Shown here: positions 17,413-26,481 of the stretch, one piece after another
Layout: each line of letters opens with the position of its first letter
Position numbering within the stretch: the stretch's first letter is position 1
Assembly (NCBI RefSeq): GCF_007754425.1
Contig: NZ_CP037452.1
Coordinates: 2,120,664 to 2,184,663, forward strand
Origin: Gimesia fumaroli
GTDB lineage: Bacteria; Planctomycetota; Planctomycetia; Planctomycetales; Planctomycetaceae
DNA: 64,000 bases
Direction of reading: 5' to 3'
Made by a program: the position numbers and the translations under genes
The notes under the pieces: generated by a model
The model's input: the letters and a program-made list of their open reading frames with translations, nothing else
What the model was told of the DNA's origin: nothing
Databases searched by the model: none

Positions 17413-19278
17413 TTACTTCGACACTTTAACCATTCCAGCCGCTTTTGCCTGGGGGACTGGATCTTCATAGGGAAGTGCTTTCAGAAATTCGATGAGGTCG
17501 GCGAGTTCCTGTTTTGAAAGCTGGCTTGTGTTTCCATGTTGATCGTCGTGATTATAGATGGTGAATACTTCTTCGAGTGTGTTTGCTTTGCCGTGATGCA
17601 GGTAGGGAGCCGTCCGGTAGATTCCCAGCAATGTCGGCGTATCATAAGCAGGTCCCATCTTTTCACCTGGGTTATCAACAGAGGTACCCACGTCATGCCG
17701 AACAATTTTCGCGCTGGGAACTGAGTCTGTTAGGAAAGGACCGCTATGGCATGAGGCACATTTTGTTTGTTTGGAAAAGAAGAGTTCGCGACCCCGTTTG
17801 GCAGCCGGGCTGAGTCCCTTTTTAGCATAAGGGCTTAGCGTGAATTCATGTGTATTGGAATAAGCGGCCATCGCATCCAGTGCCCGCGATAAACCTTTGT
17901 TGGGCGCATCCAGAGAAGGATTGATTTTCCCTCTGACCAGCCCGCTACCCTGCATCAAAGGACCGCGGATCGTATGCTCGAAGTCCTGCACTTCATCGCG
18001 GTCTGCAGACCAGTGAATCGGATGCGTCCAGGCCATACCAGCTAGAGATTGGGTGTTTCTTAAGCCTTCCGGATTATGCCAGGTTCTTCCATCAGATTGC
18101 CCATCGGGATGACAGCTTGCGCAGGAAATCCACAAACGGCTCGTCATAGGTTGGAGTGCCGTGTAGAACAGGCGTTTTCCCAGAAGGATTTCTTCATCCA
18201 GTGGGTTCTCTGTTACATCAATGATCGCCCGAGGACGCAGACTATCTGTGTCATAAGCGACGACATTGAAGTCCAATGCATTGTAAACGTAAAACGTGTT
18301 TCCATCGGGAGCGACTCGGACCGCGCGGGGATTATGTCCCAGTCTGAGTGAAGAACGAAACGTCAATTCGCGGTAATCATCATCGATAACGTTACAGACG
18401 TAGAGCTCATCAGTCCCGGCGAATACCACAAAGAACGTTTTTCCATCAGGGGTAATTGCGGTGTCCCACGGGTTACAAGTCACACGGGCTCCCCGAAAGG
18501 AATCCATGGGGATTTTTCGTCGGCGTTTTCCTTCACCTGGTTTTGTATCAACAATCGAAACAATCGGGAAGATCGAACCAGCACCATGGGCTACGGTAAT
18601 GCGGGAGCGAATATGAGGCAGGTATGCTTTAGCGCGACGGGGGTGCAGGGTGATCTGACGCGAAAGATTGTCCGTGCTTCCTCCGGGCCACTCGTCGGTA
18701 GTTTTACCACTGGCGACATCAATCTGCCGAACCAGGGCGGTGTAGTATTCGGTTGTGAACAGGCTTTGATCGTCGTTAGAAATTGCAATGCCACGCAGAT
18801 GGCTTCCCGAAGAAAATTCCCGATCGATTTTGTATGTTTGCGTATCGATTTCCACAATCCGTCCCGGATAATCGAGGGTTACGAAAACCTTTGAACCATC
18901 ACTTGTAGAGACAATGCCGTACGGTTCATCAAAGACTTCTGTCTGTCCCGTGATTTTGCCAGTATCCGCGTCAAGAAAAATAACAATGTCTTCGTCGTAG
19001 ACGGCGGTTGCCAGTTGGTGGCTGTTTCCCAGAAATGTTACGCCTTCCGGGTGTTTTCCAACTTTGATTTCGCTCTGTTTTTTATGGGATACCAGATCGA
19101 CTATCGTGATTGTGCCACTGTCACGGTTCGAACAGGCAAGCAGTTTGCCGTCTGCGGAAATATCCATCAGGCTGTTGGATTGACCGGCGTCTGCACGCTG
19201 TGGGCCCATCAACAGGCAAAGTAGGCAGAGAGTTGTCAGAGGCAGGAATAATCGAACGGACCTTGCAATGAGATACAT
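17413..19278 (-). CDS. Beta-propeller plus di-haem cytochrome c (CCP/MauG-like) protein
   Basis: Exported protein of 621 residues from the ATG at 19278, chosen over an upstream in-frame start at 19374 because AAAGGGG lies 5 bases upstream and a signal peptide begins there (hydrophobic about 8-25). Residues about 35-350 form a YVTN/lactonase-type beta-propeller with repeated blade motifs such as HPEGVTFL and SNDDQSLFTTEYY. The C-terminal part resembles the di-haem cytochrome c peroxidase/MauG fold, with CASCH motifs near 386 and 501 and a late YLHHGKANTLEEVF segment typical of such proteins. It probably transfers electrons in the periplasm; a peroxidase or a dehydrogenase role is possible. It is co-directional with the TlpA-like gene downstream. 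Confidence 0.88.
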   Translation of the reverse strand: MYLIARSVRLFLPLTTLCLLCLLMGPQRADAGQSNSLMDISADGKLLACSNRDSGTITIVDLVSHKKQSEIKVGKHPEGVTFLGNSHQLATAVYDEDIVIFLDADTGKITGQTEVFDEPYGIVSTSDGSKVFVTLDYPGRIVEIDTQTYKIDREFSSGSHLRGIAISNDDQSLFTTEYYTALVRQIDVASGKTTDEWPGGSTDNLSRQITLHPRRAKAYLPHIRSRITVAHGAGSIFPIVSIVDTKPGEGKRRRKIPMDSFRGARVTCNPWDTAITPDGKTFFVVFAGTDELYVCNVIDDDYRELTFRSSLRLGHNPRAVRVAPDGNTFYVYNALDFNVVAYDTDSLRPRAIIDVTENPLDEEILLGKRLFYTALQPMTSRLWISCASCHPDGQSDGRTWHNPEGLRNTQSLAGMAWTHPIHWSADRDEVQDFEHTIRGPLMQGSGLVRGKINPSLDAPNKGLSRALDAMAAYSNTHEFTLSPYAKKGLSPAAKRGRELFFSKQTKCASCHSGPFLTDSVPSAKIVRHDVGTSVDNPGEKMGPAYDTPTLLGIYRTAPYLHHGKANTLEEVFTIYNHDDQHGNTSQLSKQELADLIEFLKALPYEDPVPQAKAAGMVKVSK

Positions 19279-19336
19279 TGAAACCCCTTTACGAAATGTG
19301 AAGATTCGTATTGGTTTAACGAGGCAGGAAGTAGAA

Positions 19337-19366
19337 ACCCCGCTAACCGGTTCAGGAAAGCGGGGT
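19337..19366 (-). terminator. Hairpin terminator after the redoxin-like gene
   Basis: ACCCCGCT (19337-19344) and AGCGGGGT (19359-19366) are perfect arms around a 14-base loop. Read on the minus strand, the hairpin is followed by TTTCT. It sits 33 bases after the end of the gene at 19399-19953 and before the beta-propeller gene, so it probably separates the two transcripts. Confidence 0.6.
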
Positions 19367-19398
19367 CTACTCATTTGATAAATGATCGTCTCAAATCG

Positions 19399-19953
19399 TT
19401 AGTTCAAGATTTTGGAAGTATCTTTAACGATTTTGTTGATCTTGTCTTTAGACAGATCACTCTTCTTCAAAGCGTGATTGACTTTCACTTTTCCTCCGAC
19501 CCACATCAAAACGGTGACGTCAGCGTCTTTGGAAATTTTGTAAGCAGAGGGACCAGCTTCACCTTCGAAGTTTGTCAAAGGTGTGTTCTTGATTTTCTTG
19601 CTGTTAGCAATCTTCTTGAGCTGTGAGCTGGATTTGTCAGCATCGTCAGTCAGATGAACGACAAACGCTGCCATTTTCTGATCTCGGTTTGCGCCAACTT
19701 TGGCATCGATCTGTGCGATCAGATCCTGAACATCACCATTCATTTCGCGAGCGAAGATGTTAACTACAGGACGACCACCATAGCTGCAACGATAGCAGAG
19801 TGACTTACCAGCGTTAGGGCCCGTACAATCATTGACTGTATATGCGCCGGGTCTTCCGCCTACTTCGATACCAGATTTCAATTCTGCTGCAGAACTGAGC
19901 GAACTGGCTGCTACGAACATTAACGCGACTGAGAGTGTAAGCAGTCTTTTCAT
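19399..19953 (-). CDS. Secreted redoxin-like protein with CxxC
   Basis: Small exported protein of 184 residues. The ATG at 19953 is chosen over an in-frame start seven codons upstream because a near-perfect AAGGAGAAA site precedes it and the signal peptide starts there (MKRLLTLSVALMFVAASSLS, cleavage after Ala-Ala near 23). The mature part has a CYRC motif at C53-C56, with another Cys at 43, directly before a hydrophobic beta strand RPVVNIFAR. The C-terminal half has strand patterns such as AAFVVHL and VTVLMWVGGKVKVNHA, which recall thioredoxin or peroxiredoxin folds. I do not recognise a named family. A 22-bp perfect palindrome lies about 50 bases upstream, so it is probably under dedicated control. 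Confidence 0.8.
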   Translation of the reverse strand: MKRLLTLSVALMFVAASSLSSAAELKSGIEVGGRPGAYTVNDCTGPNAGKSLCYRCSYGGRPVVNIFAREMNGDVQDLIAQIDAKVGANRDQKMAAFVVHLTDDADKSSSQLKKIANSKKIKNTPLTNFEGEAGPSAYKISKDADVTVLMWVGGKVKVNHALKKSDLSKDKINKIVKDTSKILN

Positions 19954-20004
19954 GTATTTCTCCTTAATTTCCAATGCTTGACAAAAAATCCTGCAGGTGC
20001 AGGG

Positions 20005-20026
20005 GATACGTTAGTACTAACGTATC
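20005..20026. promoter_or_regulatory. 22-bp perfect palindrome, candidate operator
   Basis: GATACGTTAGT and its exact complement ACTAACGTATC form an uninterrupted 22-base palindrome with no spacer. It begins 52 bases upstream of the ATG of the redoxin-like gene (minus strand). A second imperfect repeat, CCTGCA and TGCAGG with two bases between, lies at 19990-20003. There is no T run, so termination is unlikely. A dimeric repressor is the simplest reader; none is encoded next to it. Confidence 0.6.
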
Positions 20027-20153
20027 GGTGAATTTTAATGTGAGTGAATCGGGAGTGCAAACGATTTAGCACTTTTTCTTTTGGTTGCAGGAATCATAAA
20101 TTCATGCATTCTTCATCCGTCTACGGAAGTTCCTCGAAGTAAGATCGTATACA

Positions 20154-22835
20154 TCAAGGCCTTTCCCAGATAGCGGGCAATTTCTTGGAATCCTCTCCAA
20201 ACGTCTGGGAGACTACAAAACCACTGGCTTGGGATGTGTAAAAAATTCGTCCATTTGAAACAACCGCTCCTAGACACTCCCGAGAATCAATGGCGGGCCC
20301 TGTAGAAACCAGTTTGCCGTTGTCAGACAGATCAATCATATCCATATTCGCTCCAAGAACGTAAGGCTCAGAGAGCGTAAACCGACAGCAGGCATAGTTG
20401 TGGCCGATACTGCTGACGACCTTGCCTGTCTGATGATCGAACACGTTGCCTTTTCCTCGTAATGCATTGGAAAAGATGAAATCTTTACCGACGGTCACCA
20501 CATTCAGGGCCGACGTGACGGCATCGGATTGCCAGACTAACGATCCGTCCTTCGCATCCAGACACCAGACAAATCGGTCCTGAGTATTTTCATTCGCACG
20601 GTTGTAACCGCCAATATAAATCCGGCCATCACGGGCACTCAACGTACATTTGGAGGTAACGTAATACTTGTTTGTCAGCCAGACGACCTTACCTGTTTTG
20701 GGATCGAGGCAGGCGGTAATGCCATTATTCTCGACGGGCAATCCACGCCGCCTGCGCTGGCTGCTGGCGTATCCAAAAAAGGTCGAGTAATACAGTTTGC
20801 CATCCAGAATGGCGATGCCACAATCGTTTCCGCCGCGTCCATACTCAGAAAAATCCTTTTCCCAGACAACTTTGCCCGTATCCAGATCCCAGGCCCAGAT
20901 TCGAGGACGGTGATCTTTCGGGTAATAAGGATTGTCATTCGAATAAATCCAGCTCATCACTTCACGTCCATCTGGTTTGACCGCGGGTTTGCCGCCAAAC
21001 GTGAATGCTTTTTCGGTTCCCTGGGCAGCATACTCGCCGGAACCGGAAGCATAGATCGCGATATTACCATGTACAACCGGGGGAAACTGACGGCTCCAAC
21101 TGGGCGATCCGGTAAATGGTGCCTCCCAGAGCAATTTTCCAGTGGCAGCATCTAGACATCGCATGCGCGACTTTTTGATGCCCGCTTGTGGAATTAGAAG
21201 TTTCCCGTTGATATAAAGTGGCGAGGTGAATGACAGATACACATCAGGCCAATAACGTCTCCATAACAGTCGCCCCGTGTCCTGCTCGACCGCGATAATC
21301 TGTCCTTCCGCGGTATGAGTATAGAGTCGGCCGCCGCCACAGACGGGCAGATGTTTCACAGTCCCCTCCAGTCGGCGTGCCCAGCGCATTCGCAACGGGG
21401 GCTTCAGTCCCTGGGCATTCGCATTGGTCCCACCGAAGTCACCGTAGTTGGTATACCAGTCGTATTTCGCATCCGCCAGAGGACCCGTGAGTGGGCTGCG
21501 AATTTTCCAGATCTCTAAATCCCGTTCCGGCAAAGCGACTGCAGGTTTGGGAACCGTGCCGTCTGCATTCAAAACATAAAGATAACCATCCTCGCACGGG
21601 ACATAAATCTTACCGTTGGCAATCGCGACCGGCGCCGTAATCGCTGCATCGAAGGCCGTCTTGAACGTGGTTGGCTTGCCTCCCGTCAGGGGGACGACAT
21701 AGAGCTTCCCATCGAGGCTGCCGTAAATCGCATGATCACGCGTTATTATCGGCGGACATACCGAAGCCGCTTCACAGAGCACTTCTGTCTTCTCTTCTCC
21801 CATCGCGTGCCGACATAATCCGAGTCCGGCTTCGGGGCGGACCCGATAGACATCGTTCCCACGAATACTGACCGAGGCGAAACTGAGCAACCCCGGATCC
21901 CGGATCGATGTTTGAGTTCCTTTAACGTAGTCTGCTTTAATTTGATCGCCTTCCAGCCGCATCACTTCCACGCGACCGGCGTTATCCCGACGATGCCATT
22001 GTACATAGACATTGCCCGCGTCATCAGCACTCTGGCCGAATGTTGCCGGATATTCTGAGCCGGCATATTTCGGGATCTCTCCCACCGCACTTAGTCGGGG
22101 TTCCTTACCGGCATCCTCCAAGAATACAGTGCGGCCTCCAGCAGGAATGACGATGTTGTTCCCCGCCAGGCAGATATCACGCGAGCAGACAAAATGGTCT
22201 CGCCACGTCACTCGATCTTTGCGGTGAGCCAACCAGTCTGCGCCGCTCCAGCGGTTGCCATCGAACTCGACGACTTCTTTCACAAAGTCCCACGTCCAGG
22301 CAACTTCGCCGTTCGGCTCCACTGCATATACCTGAGCCCCGAGAGTCGCAAAGTAGACGCGGTTATTATTAACAGCGGGAGCCGAAAAAATGGGCTCGCG
22401 GCAATCAATTTCTTTGACTACCGAGCCGTCTTTGAGTGAGAGCACATAATAGTAACCGGCGGTCGTCCCGACATGCAGATACTGATCAATGATCGCCGGT
22501 GAAGCGACATTGCTGCAGTTTCCAGCGCCGCCTTTCGTAGCAAACTTCCAGAGAACCTGGTTTGTTTTCCCGTCAATTGCGAAGATCACTCCCGATCCAT
22601 CCACGACGAAGATTTTTCCGTCGCTGATGACGGGAGAAGTATAGATACCGTCTGTCAGGGGAATTGCTGCTGCCAGTGACAACGGTGGCTGAAGTGATAT
22701 CGATGCTACGTTTCCGGATCGCTGTCCGTTCCCTTTCAATTGAAGCCAGTCCTCGTCTGCCCGGGCGATGGAGCAGTACACAACAAGACTCATCAGTATT
22801 TGAAACAATACAGAACGCAGTCTAACTTTCTTCAT
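20154..22835 (-). CDS. PQQ-like beta-propeller repeat protein
   Basis: Exported protein of 893 residues from the ATG at 22835. A longer in-frame start at 22988 exists, but the ATG at 22835 begins a clear signal peptide (basic MKKVRLRS, hydrophobic to about 23, cleavage near ARA). The mature protein is two sets of PQQ/pyrrolo-quinoline-type blades: about 28-440 and about 480-890. Repeated blade elements such as GKLLWEAPF, GKVVWEKDF, GKVVWLTNKYY and GSLVWQSD mark each turn. No haem CxxCH or clear catalytic PQQ-dehydrogenase domain was seen. It may be a scaffold or a PQQ-dependent enzyme with a reduced core. It stands alone, separated from the DUF1501 pair upstream by a strong terminator. Confidence 0.88.
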   Translation of the reverse strand: MKKVRLRSVLFQILMSLVVYCSIARADEDWLQLKGNGQRSGNVASISLQPPLSLAAAIPLTDGIYTSPVISDGKIFVVDGSGVIFAIDGKTNQVLWKFATKGGAGNCSNVASPAIIDQYLHVGTTAGYYYVLSLKDGSVVKEIDCREPIFSAPAVNNNRVYFATLGAQVYAVEPNGEVAWTWDFVKEVVEFDGNRWSGADWLAHRKDRVTWRDHFVCSRDICLAGNNIVIPAGGRTVFLEDAGKEPRLSAVGEIPKYAGSEYPATFGQSADDAGNVYVQWHRRDNAGRVEVMRLEGDQIKADYVKGTQTSIRDPGLLSFASVSIRGNDVYRVRPEAGLGLCRHAMGEEKTEVLCEAASVCPPIITRDHAIYGSLDGKLYVVPLTGGKPTTFKTAFDAAITAPVAIANGKIYVPCEDGYLYVLNADGTVPKPAVALPERDLEIWKIRSPLTGPLADAKYDWYTNYGDFGGTNANAQGLKPPLRMRWARRLEGTVKHLPVCGGGRLYTHTAEGQIIAVEQDTGRLLWRRYWPDVYLSFTSPLYINGKLLIPQAGIKKSRMRCLDAATGKLLWEAPFTGSPSWSRQFPPVVHGNIAIYASGSGEYAAQGTEKAFTFGGKPAVKPDGREVMSWIYSNDNPYYPKDHRPRIWAWDLDTGKVVWEKDFSEYGRGGNDCGIAILDGKLYYSTFFGYASSQRRRRGLPVENNGITACLDPKTGKVVWLTNKYYVTSKCTLSARDGRIYIGGYNRANENTQDRFVWCLDAKDGSLVWQSDAVTSALNVVTVGKDFIFSNALRGKGNVFDHQTGKVVSSIGHNYACCRFTLSEPYVLGANMDMIDLSDNGKLVSTGPAIDSRECLGAVVSNGRIFYTSQASGFVVSQTFGEDSKKLPAIWERP

Positions 22836-23073
22836 CGGAATGAACTTTCTCAAGTTGCAGTTTTGAGGAACTACAGGAGGGCAACTTTTGTTACAAACAG
22901 ACAATGATTCTGACTTTGACTCAACTGTTCGAAGTTGTCTGGTCAGTTCGGCAGGACTCATTTCAGGGGGAGCCAACACCTCGATCATAAACTGGAAAAT
23001 TCTGAGAAGCTACTATTTTAACGTTATTTCGAAAATATCGCCGAAATTATTTTGTGCTGAAGATGCTACAAAA

Positions 23074-23102
23074 AAAACGGCTTCCTCTCTGGAAGCCGTT
23101 TT
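23074..23102 (-). terminator. Rho-independent terminator after the third DUF1501 gene
   Basis: Twelve-base arms AAAACGGCTTCC (23074-23085) and GGAAGCCGTTTT (23091-23102) enclose a 5-base loop. On the minus strand the stem is followed by the complement of the A run at 23071-23077, giving a T tract. It lies 26 bases after the end of the DUF1501 gene at 23128. Confidence 0.88.
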
Positions 23103-23127
23103 GAATTTTGTGAAGTCTCAACCGTTC

Positions 23128-24417
23128 TTACAACAGCTTGGTGACAGCTTCTCCATCGTGGGCTACTTTGAAGGGGCGACCGTCGGGTGAGAAGATTTCT
23201 TTATCGAGTGGCAGGTTGAGTGCCGTCGCAATCGTCGCATTGAAGTCGGCAGGTAAGACGCCGTTTTCATCAACACTCTGACCACCCTCATCAGATTTAC
23301 CATAGAACTGGCCTCCTTTAATTCCGCCACCCATTAAGGCGGCAGAGAAGACACCGGGGTGATGGTCTCGGCCTGCGTTCTGGTTGATCACAGGAGTACG
23401 ACCGAATTCGGTCGTGAGGACGACAAGTGTCTCATCCAATAGGCCCAGCGCCGCTAAGTCTTTCAGCAGATTGCCTAATGCCTTATCCAGGATTCCTGCC
23501 CGTGTGGGAAGGGTGCGATCTTCATAAATATCACGATGCATATCCCAGCCGCCAAACGTGACTTCCACGCAGCGCACATCATTCTCCACCAGACGGCGTG
23601 CCAGCATACAACCCTGGCCGAAGGAGTTTCGACCATACTTATCGCGGTCTTCCGGTTTCTCTTCATTCAAGTCAAAAGCTTTAAGCTCTTCACTGGAGAG
23701 CAGGCTGGTGGCTTGTGAATAGAAGTCCGTGTAAGCCAGGACATCTTTCGTCTTGAATTTGTTCTGAAACTTTCGATCAAATTTATTGATCAGATCAATT
23801 CGCTTTTCGAATGACGTGTCAGACATGTAAGCGGGAGACTTGGTATTCTCCAGACCGCGATTGGGGTCGCCAATCGGCAGCGGACTGAAAGAAGGATCCA
23901 GGAATCCGGCACTCGGGTGTCGGGCGGGCGCACTAATAAGAACGGTGTCGGGCAGGTTTTGATTCTGACGTCCTTTGAAACGTTGAATCCAGGGGCCCAT
24001 AGATGGATGACGGGTGGTTGCGATTTTCTTATAGCTGGTTCGCATCATGTATTCACCCGGGCCATGAGCGCCGGTTTCTGTATACATGGAGTTGATCACC
24101 GCCATCTTGTCGAATTCTTCTGCCAGTGTCGGCAGGAATTCACTGATTTTCGCACCAGGCACACTGGTTTTGATGGCCTTGGTTTCCCCCTGATTTTTAT
24201 GGCCCGGCTTCAGGTCAAACGTATCCAGGTGTGACATTGCACCGGCCATATACAGGTAGATCAGCCGTTTGGCTTTGCCACCTTTGGCTTTCGTAGGCGC
24301 CGCTTCTACCATTTGGTTGAAGGTCGGAAGCACACTGACTCCCAACGCTGATTTCGCGGCATATTCAAGAAACTGTCGCCGACCCACTCCGTCGAGTTTT
24401 GAAAGGAGATCTCGCAT
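23128..24417 (-). CDS. DUF1501 domain protein
   Basis: A 429-residue DUF1501 protein, shorter than the two others here (471). The N-terminus has a GRRQFLEYAA segment at about 12-21, typical of the Tat signal in this family, followed by a modest hydrophobic stretch. Conserved motifs include YLYMAGAMSHLDTFDLKPG near 49-67 and TTEFGRTPVINQNAGRDHHPG near 332-352. Here MAGAMSH replaces MHGGPSH, so the first motif is diverged. The start ATG at 24417 has AAAGG upstream. It follows the DUF1549/DUF1553 gene at 24502 by 84 bases on the same strand, the third such pair. The activity is unknown. Confidence 0.93.
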   Translation of the reverse strand: MRDLLSKLDGVGRRQFLEYAAKSALGVSVLPTFNQMVEAAPTKAKGGKAKRLIYLYMAGAMSHLDTFDLKPGHKNQGETKAIKTSVPGAKISEFLPTLAEEFDKMAVINSMYTETGAHGPGEYMMRTSYKKIATTRHPSMGPWIQRFKGRQNQNLPDTVLISAPARHPSAGFLDPSFSPLPIGDPNRGLENTKSPAYMSDTSFEKRIDLINKFDRKFQNKFKTKDVLAYTDFYSQATSLLSSEELKAFDLNEEKPEDRDKYGRNSFGQGCMLARRLVENDVRCVEVTFGGWDMHRDIYEDRTLPTRAGILDKALGNLLKDLAALGLLDETLVVLTTEFGRTPVINQNAGRDHHPGVFSAALMGGGIKGGQFYGKSDEGGQSVDENGVLPADFNATIATALNLPLDKEIFSPDGRPFKVAHDGEAVTKLL

Positions 24418-24464
24418 TTACTGTGCCTTTTATATTGAAATGGAATTCATTGTAATTAAATAAG

Positions 24465-24486
24465 GTCCCGGCTGGTTTGCCGGGAC
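24465..24486 (-). other. GC-rich hairpin between DUF1549 and DUF1501 genes
   Basis: Perfect arms GTCCCGGC (24465-24472) and GCCGGGAC (24479-24486) with a 6-base loop lie in the 84-base gap of the third pair. The T content after it on the minus strand is only moderate. It may attenuate or protect the transcript rather than end it. Confidence 0.5.
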
Positions 24487-24501
24487 TTCAGGTTTTGCAA
24501 A

Positions 24502-26481
24502 CTATTGAATGAACAGGAACTCGCGTGTATTTACGAGAGACCAGATCACGTTTCCGTAACCGGCCGGTCCGTTCTTTTCGATTTCATCCATGGCAATTTT
24601 GGATTCTTCGCTATCGGGACGCCGACTTAAAATCGTCATGAAAATGACATCAACGCCGTCCTTAATCGTTTTCTGTTCGATCACGTTGTTGTAAATCGTC
24701 GAGCCTTTTTCCAGCATCATGTGTGTCACTGGTCCGTTGAACATAAACAGGATTTGTGGCACCGAACCGGAATCAGAAGAAGCAGAGATCAGCTCACGAT
24801 CCGATTGACCAAACGTTCGCAGGAAGTGGCTAGGAGAGACCGGGGAAGGAAGTTCCGAAGCACGCGCCAGCAACTGGCCTTTGTACTTATATTTCTTTTC
24901 CCGTTTGTAACGCGTTTTGTCGATCTCTGCCCGCTTCTTTACATCTGCTTCCAGAACTTCTTCAGCGGTCGCCGTATTCAAGTCGACTGCGATAATTTCC
25001 GACTTGAGATCTGAAGGCAATTCCCGATATTCATCCGGATCAACCACAGCCAGGGTTAAAAACGAATCCCAGGCTTGCTCTGCCGTCATCCGACGCAGTA
25101 CCGGACCTGGAAAATGATACTGTTCGCTTAAAGAAACATCGGTTGTGGATGCTTCTCGCTGATAGGTTTTCGTATTATACAGAATTCGCAAATATTCCTT
25201 CATATCGAAATTGAGACGTTTCATCTCGGATTCGAGATACTTCATTAATTCAGGGTTTTCCGCGACAGTATGATCCATCATGTCATCGACTGGTTCAATT
25301 TGACCACGCCCGAAGACCTGTTTCCAGAGTCGATTGGAAATCGTCAAAGCAAACCGGGGATTGTCTTTGGAGACCATCCAGCGGGCAAATGCCTGGCGGG
25401 GAGCTTCCCCTTTTTTGATATCAGCCGGTTTCCCGAAAATTGTTTTCGGTTCCACGACCGATTTCGGTTTCGCATCGGTATAGGCATAGTCATGAGGCAG
25501 CCGAATCTTGCGATTTGCCTGATCGTTGACGACCATCATATTCACCCGGATCATCCGGTTGAATCGCCCCTGATTGCGGCGTCGGTCTTTTTCTTCCTGA
25601 CCCATTTCCTGATATTCTTTTCGCAGACGTCGGTTCGGGTCTTCGCCGGTATAGAAGCGTTTGTCACGACCACTGGCGCGGGTTGAGGAACCGAATGTAA
25701 ACGCTGCCATCTGGTAGAATTCTTTTTGCTTCCAGCGATCGAACGGATGATCGTGGCACTGAGCACAGCCAATCCGAGTTCCCAGGAAGATCCGCACGGT
25801 GTTGTTCATATTATCCAGTGGCATGCCGGAATCGCGTTGCAGATATCCGGTGGCAGGGTTTTCCCAGATCAGTCCTTCGGCGGTGATCATCTCTTCGACC
25901 ATTTTGTCCCACGGCTTATTTTCAGCCAGAGACTGTTTAATCCACTGTCGATAAGGGGAACCGTCCACATTGTTATTCAGGCGATCCGTGTAACGAAAGA
26001 CATCAGCCCAGTAGTTGAAGTTGTGGCTGGCATAACCATCGCTGTCGAGCAAACGGTCAATCAAACGCTTGCGTTTATCTGGATGACGCGATGCCAGGAA
26101 GTAACGCGTTTCCCGATAGGTGGGAATCGTTCCTGTGATATCGAGATAGACGCGACGCAGGAATTGTTCGTCGGTCGCCAGCGGGTTGGGTTTGACTTTG
26201 TATTTGGAATAATTGGCTTCGACCAGTTTATCGATTTTTTCGGCTGATTTGAGTGCCGTCGCAAGTTTGATGGGGCTGACCGGTTTGGATTTCACCATGA
26301 ACCGGGGAGGCAAGGGCTCTTCTTTTTTCGGTGCCGCTTTTTTCGCTGCTCTTCTGCGCGGTGCCGCTTCAGAATCGGGCAGGCTTGAAAAAATGAGAAA
26401 CGTTAAAACGACAGCACAACTTCCATACAACTTCCAGTGCCGCGTAAGTCCACCCGGGCAACTGACCTGTTTTCCTGACAT
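24502..26481 (-). CDS. DUF1549/DUF1553 domain protein without PSCyt1
   Basis: Exported protein of 659 residues. A signal segment (about 19-40, ending SEAAP) is followed by a Lys/Arg/Ala-rich linker (about 41-56) and then DUF1549 (about 85-270), whose CAQCH motif is near 238-242. DUF1553 follows from about 345 to the end. Unlike the paralogues at 370 and 9090, it lacks the N-terminal PSCyt1 haem motif and the sugar-binding-like middle module, so it belongs to the shorter subtype. The start ATG is at 26481. The DUF1501 partner is downstream on the same strand. The function is not established; the family often lies near sugar-degrading and cytochrome genes in planctomycetes. Confidence 0.93.
   Translation of the reverse strand: MSGKQVSCPGGLTRHWKLYGSCAVVLTFLIFSSLPDSEAAPRRRAAKKAAPKKEEPLPPRFMVKSKPVSPIKLATALKSAEKIDKLVEANYSKYKVKPNPLATDEQFLRRVYLDITGTIPTYRETRYFLASRHPDKRKRLIDRLLDSDGYASHNFNYWADVFRYTDRLNNNVDGSPYRQWIKQSLAENKPWDKMVEEMITAEGLIWENPATGYLQRDSGMPLDNMNNTVRIFLGTRIGCAQCHDHPFDRWKQKEFYQMAAFTFGSSTRASGRDKRFYTGEDPNRRLRKEYQEMGQEEKDRRRNQGRFNRMIRVNMMVVNDQANRKIRLPHDYAYTDAKPKSVVEPKTIFGKPADIKKGEAPRQAFARWMVSKDNPRFALTISNRLWKQVFGRGQIEPVDDMMDHTVAENPELMKYLESEMKRLNFDMKEYLRILYNTKTYQREASTTDVSLSEQYHFPGPVLRRMTAEQAWDSFLTLAVVDPDEYRELPSDLKSEIIAVDLNTATAEEVLEADVKKRAEIDKTRYKREKKYKYKGQLLARASELPSPVSPSHFLRTFGQSDRELISASSDSGSVPQILFMFNGPVTHMMLEKGSTIYNNVIEQKTIKDGVDVIFMTILSRRPDSEESKIAMDEIEKNGPAGYGNVIWSLVNTREFLFIQ

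Noticed and set aside
19279-19374. N-terminal extension of the propeller/di-haem gene
   Set aside because: It overlaps the terminator of the neighbouring gene, and a good start with signal peptide lies at 19278.
22836-22988. N-terminal extension of the PQQ propeller gene
   Set aside because: The added 51 residues precede a complete signal peptide and show no domain, so the start at 22835 is better.
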